From NCBI GenBank assembly GCA_023229165.1, contig JALNZQ010000124.1, positions 1 through 7,720 on the forward strand: a stretch of 7,720 bases of DNA, given 5' to 3'. The DNA is from Methanothrix sp. (GTDB lineage Archaea; Halobacteriota; Methanosarcinia; Methanotrichales; Methanotrichaceae). The notes beneath the pieces were generated by a model. That model was not told the origin of the DNA. It made no database searches and saw nothing but the letters and a program-made list of their open reading frames with translations. This document shows, in pieces, positions 5,227-7,720 of this stretch (the first letter of the stretch is position 1; each line of letters begins with the position of its first letter). A program made the translations under genes and the position numbers.

Positions 5227-5913
5227 ATGGAAATTAGTGTAGGTTGTTTTTTTAATATTGAAAATGATTTGTATAAGTTAGAAAAAATAGCTAATAGTGG
5301 CATAAATTGTCATTTATCTTTTTTTCATTACGAAGATTTTGTTAATTTAAGAAGGTATGTACCTAGAAACTTAAAAATTACAAGTTTACATGCTTTTAAT
5401 TCAGATAGAAATGATTCTATTAATGATTATATATTAAAAATAGATGAATTAAAATCTTATTTTAAAACAATGAAAGTAGATCAAAATACAGAATTTATGG
5501 TAACTGTTCATCCTAATCATTTTGGAGAAGAGTTTTCAAATTATAATTATTTATATCCTGAAAATTTTAAATATAAAAAGAAAAAAAAATTATTAACTCC
5601 AATTCATATATTAAAAACTTGTGGTAGAATGACATTAGATACAAGTCATTTAGAAGAAGAATGGTTTAATTCAGAACAATTATTTAGACATTTATTAATG
5701 AATACAGATATTTTACATTTTAGTCAAAGAGAAAATAATTCAACTAAAAGTGAACATAAACCTATAAATTATCCTGGTGTTGTACCTACTGGTTTTATAC
5801 TTAAAACATTGAGACAGTTTAATGTAAAAGAAATTGTTTTAGAATATATGCCAGAATTTATAGATAGAGCTATTTCTGATTATAAATATTTAAATACAGT
5901 TTTTAAAATATAA
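5227..5913 (+). CDS. xylose isomerase/endonuclease IV-like TIM-barrel protein
   Basis: This encodes 228 residues. ATG 5227 has GGAG at 5218-5221, five bases upstream. Residues that ligate metals in the xylose-isomerase-like/AP endonuclease 2 superfamily can be followed strand by strand: H55 (SLHAF), H95 (TVHPNH), E112 (YPENF), D138 and H141 (TLDTSHL), H164 (ILHFSQ), H177 (SEHKPI) and E206 (IVLEY). The aspartate two residues before the H177 equivalent in endonuclease IV is S175 here, so the third metal site may be altered. The protein is shorter than endonuclease IV (about 280 residues). It could be a DNA-repair endonuclease, a sugar isomerase or another metal-dependent TIM-barrel enzyme; the sequence does not decide. 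No signal peptide is seen, so it is probably cytoplasmic. It is the first gene of the unit that continues into clpX. Confidence 0.8.
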   Translation: MEISVGCFFNIENDLYKLEKIANSGINCHLSFFHYEDFVNLRRYVPRNLKITSLHAFNSDRNDSINDYILKIDELKSYFKTMKVDQNTEFMVTVHPNHFGEEFSNYNYLYPENFKYKKKKKLLTPIHILKTCGRMTLDTSHLEEEWFNSEQLFRHLLMNTDILHFSQRENNSTKSEHKPINYPGVVPTGFILKTLRQFNVKEIVLEYMPEFIDRAISDYKYLNTVFKI

Positions 5914-5916
5914 TAA

Positions 5917-5946
5917 TTGTTGTTTTTTTTAACTATTTTTTATTAT
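5917..5946 (+). promoter_or_regulatory. possible weak promoter ahead of clpX
   Basis: TTGTTG (5917-5922) and TATTAT (5941-5946) are separated by 18 bases, upstream of the AAAGGAG ribosome site at 5958-5964. The match is partial, and the T-rich gap makes such boxes easy to find by chance. It may boost clpX above readthrough from 5174. Confidence 0.3.
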
Positions 5947-5969
5947 ATTAGTATTATAAAGGAGAAAAA

Positions 5970-7202
5970 ATGTTAGAAAAAGAACCTGTTTGTAGTTTTT
6001 GTGGTAAAACTAAAAATGAAACTAAAAATTTTGTTAAAGGAATAGAAGATGCAATGATTTGTGAAAATTGCATTAAAATTTCACATACAATGATATTAAA
6101 TGCTTTGAAAACTAATTCTTCCGATAAATTTAATTTAACTCCTAAAGAAATTTTCAATACATTAGAACAATATGTTATTGGACAAAATATAGCAAAAAAA
6201 GTGTTATCTGTAGAAGTTAGAGAACATTATAAACGTATTCATGCTCCTGTTAGTAATTATGTCGATATGGAAAAATCTAATATTTTAATGATTGGACCTA
6301 CTGGTTGTGGTAAAACTTTAATGTTAAAAACAATTGCTAAAATATTAAATGTTCCTTTTGCAATAGGTGATGCTACAACATTTACTCAGGCTGGTTATGT
6401 AGGAAATGATGTAGAATCTGTTTTAACATCATTGTTAAATGCATCAGATTATAATGTAGAACGTGCTCAAAGAGGTATTATTTTTATAGATGAGATTGAT
6501 AAAATTTCAAGAAAAGGTGCCGGTCCTAGTTTAACAAGGGATGTTAGTGGTGAAGGTGTTCAACAGGCTCTTTTAAAAATGATAGAAGGTTCTACTTGTT
6601 TAGTACCTGCAGATGGTTCCACTAGAAAGCATCCTAATCAGTCTACTATAGAATTTGATACTACTAATGTTCTTTTTGTTTTTGGTGGATCATTTGATGG
6701 ATTAGCAGATATAATAAGAAAAAGAGTATCAGATTCTTCATCAATGGGTTTTAATAGTGGTAAAATTCATTCTAAAAATAATGTAACTAATGTTAATGAT
6801 TATTTTCCATTAGTTACTACTGAAGATTTAATTAAATTTGGTATTATACCAGAATTATTAGGAAGAATACCTGTTAGAGTTACATTAGATGAATTAAATG
6901 CAGAAGAATTAAAAAGAGTTTTGATTGAACCTAAAAATAGTGTAATAAAACAATATCAATATAGTTTTGAGCTTGATGGTGCTTCTTTAATTTTTGAAAA
7001 TGATTCATTTGATTCTATAGTAGATAGGGCAATTAAAAGAAAAGTTGGTGCAAGAGGCTTAAGATCTATTATATATGAGATAATTGGTGATTCAATGTTT
7101 TATTTATCTGATAATGTTAAAAATGGTATAAAAGAATTTATTTTTAATAAAGAAAAAATAGAAAATATTTTTTCAGAAATTGATAATAAAGTTAAAAAAT
7201 AA
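5970..7202 (+). CDS. clpX: ATP-dependent unfoldase ClpX
   Basis: This encodes 410 residues, near the usual 420. ATG 5970 has AAAGGAG five bases upstream. The N-terminal zinc domain has C8-x-x-C11 and C31-x-x-C34. The AAA+ core has Walker A GPTGCGKT (109-116), pore loop 1 GYVG (142-145), Walker B IFIDEID (171-177), the TRDVSGEGVQQALLKMIEG segment, the RKH loop (219-221), the arginine finger in LLGRIPV (R299) and sensor 2 VGARGLRS (359-366). ClpX hexamers unfold tagged proteins and feed them to ClpP, or remodel complexes alone. The ClpP-docking IGF tripeptide is MGF here (259-261), so docking to a host ClpP remains plausible. No clpP lies in the window. Identity is certain; the target set (host factors, phage proteins or assembly remodelling) is unknown. 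Confidence 0.97.
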   Translation: MLEKEPVCSFCGKTKNETKNFVKGIEDAMICENCIKISHTMILNALKTNSSDKFNLTPKEIFNTLEQYVIGQNIAKKVLSVEVREHYKRIHAPVSNYVDMEKSNILMIGPTGCGKTLMLKTIAKILNVPFAIGDATTFTQAGYVGNDVESVLTSLLNASDYNVERAQRGIIFIDEIDKISRKGAGPSLTRDVSGEGVQQALLKMIEGSTCLVPADGSTRKHPNQSTIEFDTTNVLFVFGGSFDGLADIIRKRVSDSSSMGFNSGKIHSKNNVTNVNDYFPLVTTEDLIKFGIIPELLGRIPVRVTLDELNAEELKRVLIEPKNSVIKQYQYSFELDGASLIFENDSFDSIVDRAIKRKVGARGLRSIIYEIIGDSMFYLSDNVKNGIKEFIFNKEKIENIFSEIDNKVKK

Positions 7203-7215
7203 GAAAGGATATTGT

Positions 7216-7720
7216 ATGAGCGAAAAAAATTTAAAAGATTTAAAAGAAATGTTAAAAGCTATATATCCTATAATATATTTAGTTAGTTTTGAAGAAAAAA
7301 GAATAATTAATATAATAGATAGTATCGCTAAAGAAAAAAATATGGGACATAAAATTAAAATTTGGTCATCTGATATTGGTCTTGTTAATAGTGAAGGAAA
7401 TAAAGAAGGAGGTGAAAATTTATTAGATCCTTCTGAAATTTTAAATTATATTAAGAATACACCAGCTTCAGAAAAAACATTATATATATTAAAAGATTTT
7501 GATTCTTTTATAGAAGATGAAATAATACAAAGAAGTTTAAGAACATTAGCAGAAGATTCCATGATACATGTAAGTATTATAATTATTTCTCCTGTTTTAA
7601 AATTACCTATTAAATTATCAAAATGTATTCAAGTTATTGAATGGGCATTACCAGATAGGAATGAAAGAAATAATATTATGAATTATGATAAAAAAAATGT
7701 TAAATTATTAAATAATGAAG
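7216..7720 (+). CDS. Ycf46-like AAA+ ATPase, N-terminal domain only (3' end cut by window)
   Basis: ATG 7216 has GAAAGGA six bases upstream. The frame stays open to the window edge, giving 168 visible residues. The fragment matches the N-terminal domain I know from Ycf46-type AAA+ proteins of cyanobacteria and plastids: a start like AIYPIIYLVSFEEKRI (15-30), KIWSSDIGL (48-56), a LYILKDFDSFIED strand-helix (89-101), the IIISPVLKLP segment (122-131) and ALPDRNER (144-151). In those proteins the ATPase module follows this domain, so Walker motifs should lie beyond the window. The gene begins 13 bases after clpX, almost certainly in the same transcript. The role of this family is poorly understood, and a chaperone or regulatory ATPase function is only a guess. 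Confidence is limited by the missing ATPase domain. Confidence 0.72.
   Translation, partial: MSEKNLKDLKEMLKAIYPIIYLVSFEEKRIINIIDSIAKEKNMGHKIKIWSSDIGLVNSEGNKEGGENLLDPSEILNYIKNTPASEKTLYILKDFDSFIEDEIIQRSLRTLAEDSMIHVSIIIISPVLKLPIKLSKCIQVIEWALPDRNERNNIMNYDKKNVKLLNNE

Noticed and set aside
5954..6157. 67-codon reading frame on the - strand.
   Set aside because: It is antisense to the start of clpX, with no ribosome site or recognisable protein character.

Overview
The window is very A+T-rich DNA in which every intact gene lies on the + strand. Genes are packed with short gaps or small overlaps, and nearly all have a purine-rich Shine-Dalgarno (AGGAG/GGAG/AAGG type) 5-7 bases before the ATG. Stop codons are TAA (most), TAG (once) and TGA (once), and Trp is TGG, so the standard bacterial code fits. 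A run of small unknown proteins, a PKD/lectin-like protein that looks virion-related, an RlaP-like nucleotidyltransferase, a short HExxH protein and a stand-alone ClpX suggest a large bacteriophage or prophage-like element of a low-GC bacterium. The phage assignment is inference: no capsid, terminase or polymerase gene is visible, and the host cannot be named.

Layout. Bases 1-1700 hold the 3' end of an XRE-type HTH regulator, an overlapping gene of unknown function, a 51-codon gene and a gene for a protein with two CxxC pairs. Bases 1701-2021 look empty at first, but reading three frames together recovers a decayed gene of about 87 codons (1757-2019), broken by several indels and nonsense codons. 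Bases 2022-2903 encode an RlaP-like nucleotidyltransferase, followed by a perfect hairpin and a small heptamer repeat.

Bases 2970-5115 form a probable operon: a 42-codon gene, a 102-residue protein, a 447-residue protein with an interrupted PKD domain, and a 107-residue HExxH protein. The 102-residue protein is a clear paralogue of the C-terminal domain of the 447-residue protein. The operon ends at a strong bidirectional terminator (5139-5172), and a good extended -10 promoter follows immediately.

From 5174 on, a second unit encodes a xylose-isomerase/endonuclease-IV-like TIM barrel with most of its metal ligands, then a complete ClpX (zinc domain, Walker A/B, GYVG pore loop, and an MGF variant of the ClpP-docking IGF loop). 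It ends, cut by the window edge, with the N-terminal domain of a protein resembling Ycf46-type AAA+ ATPases. The second unit therefore looks directed at protein unfolding and turnover plus a metal-dependent TIM-barrel enzyme. The first operon looks structural or surface-associated.
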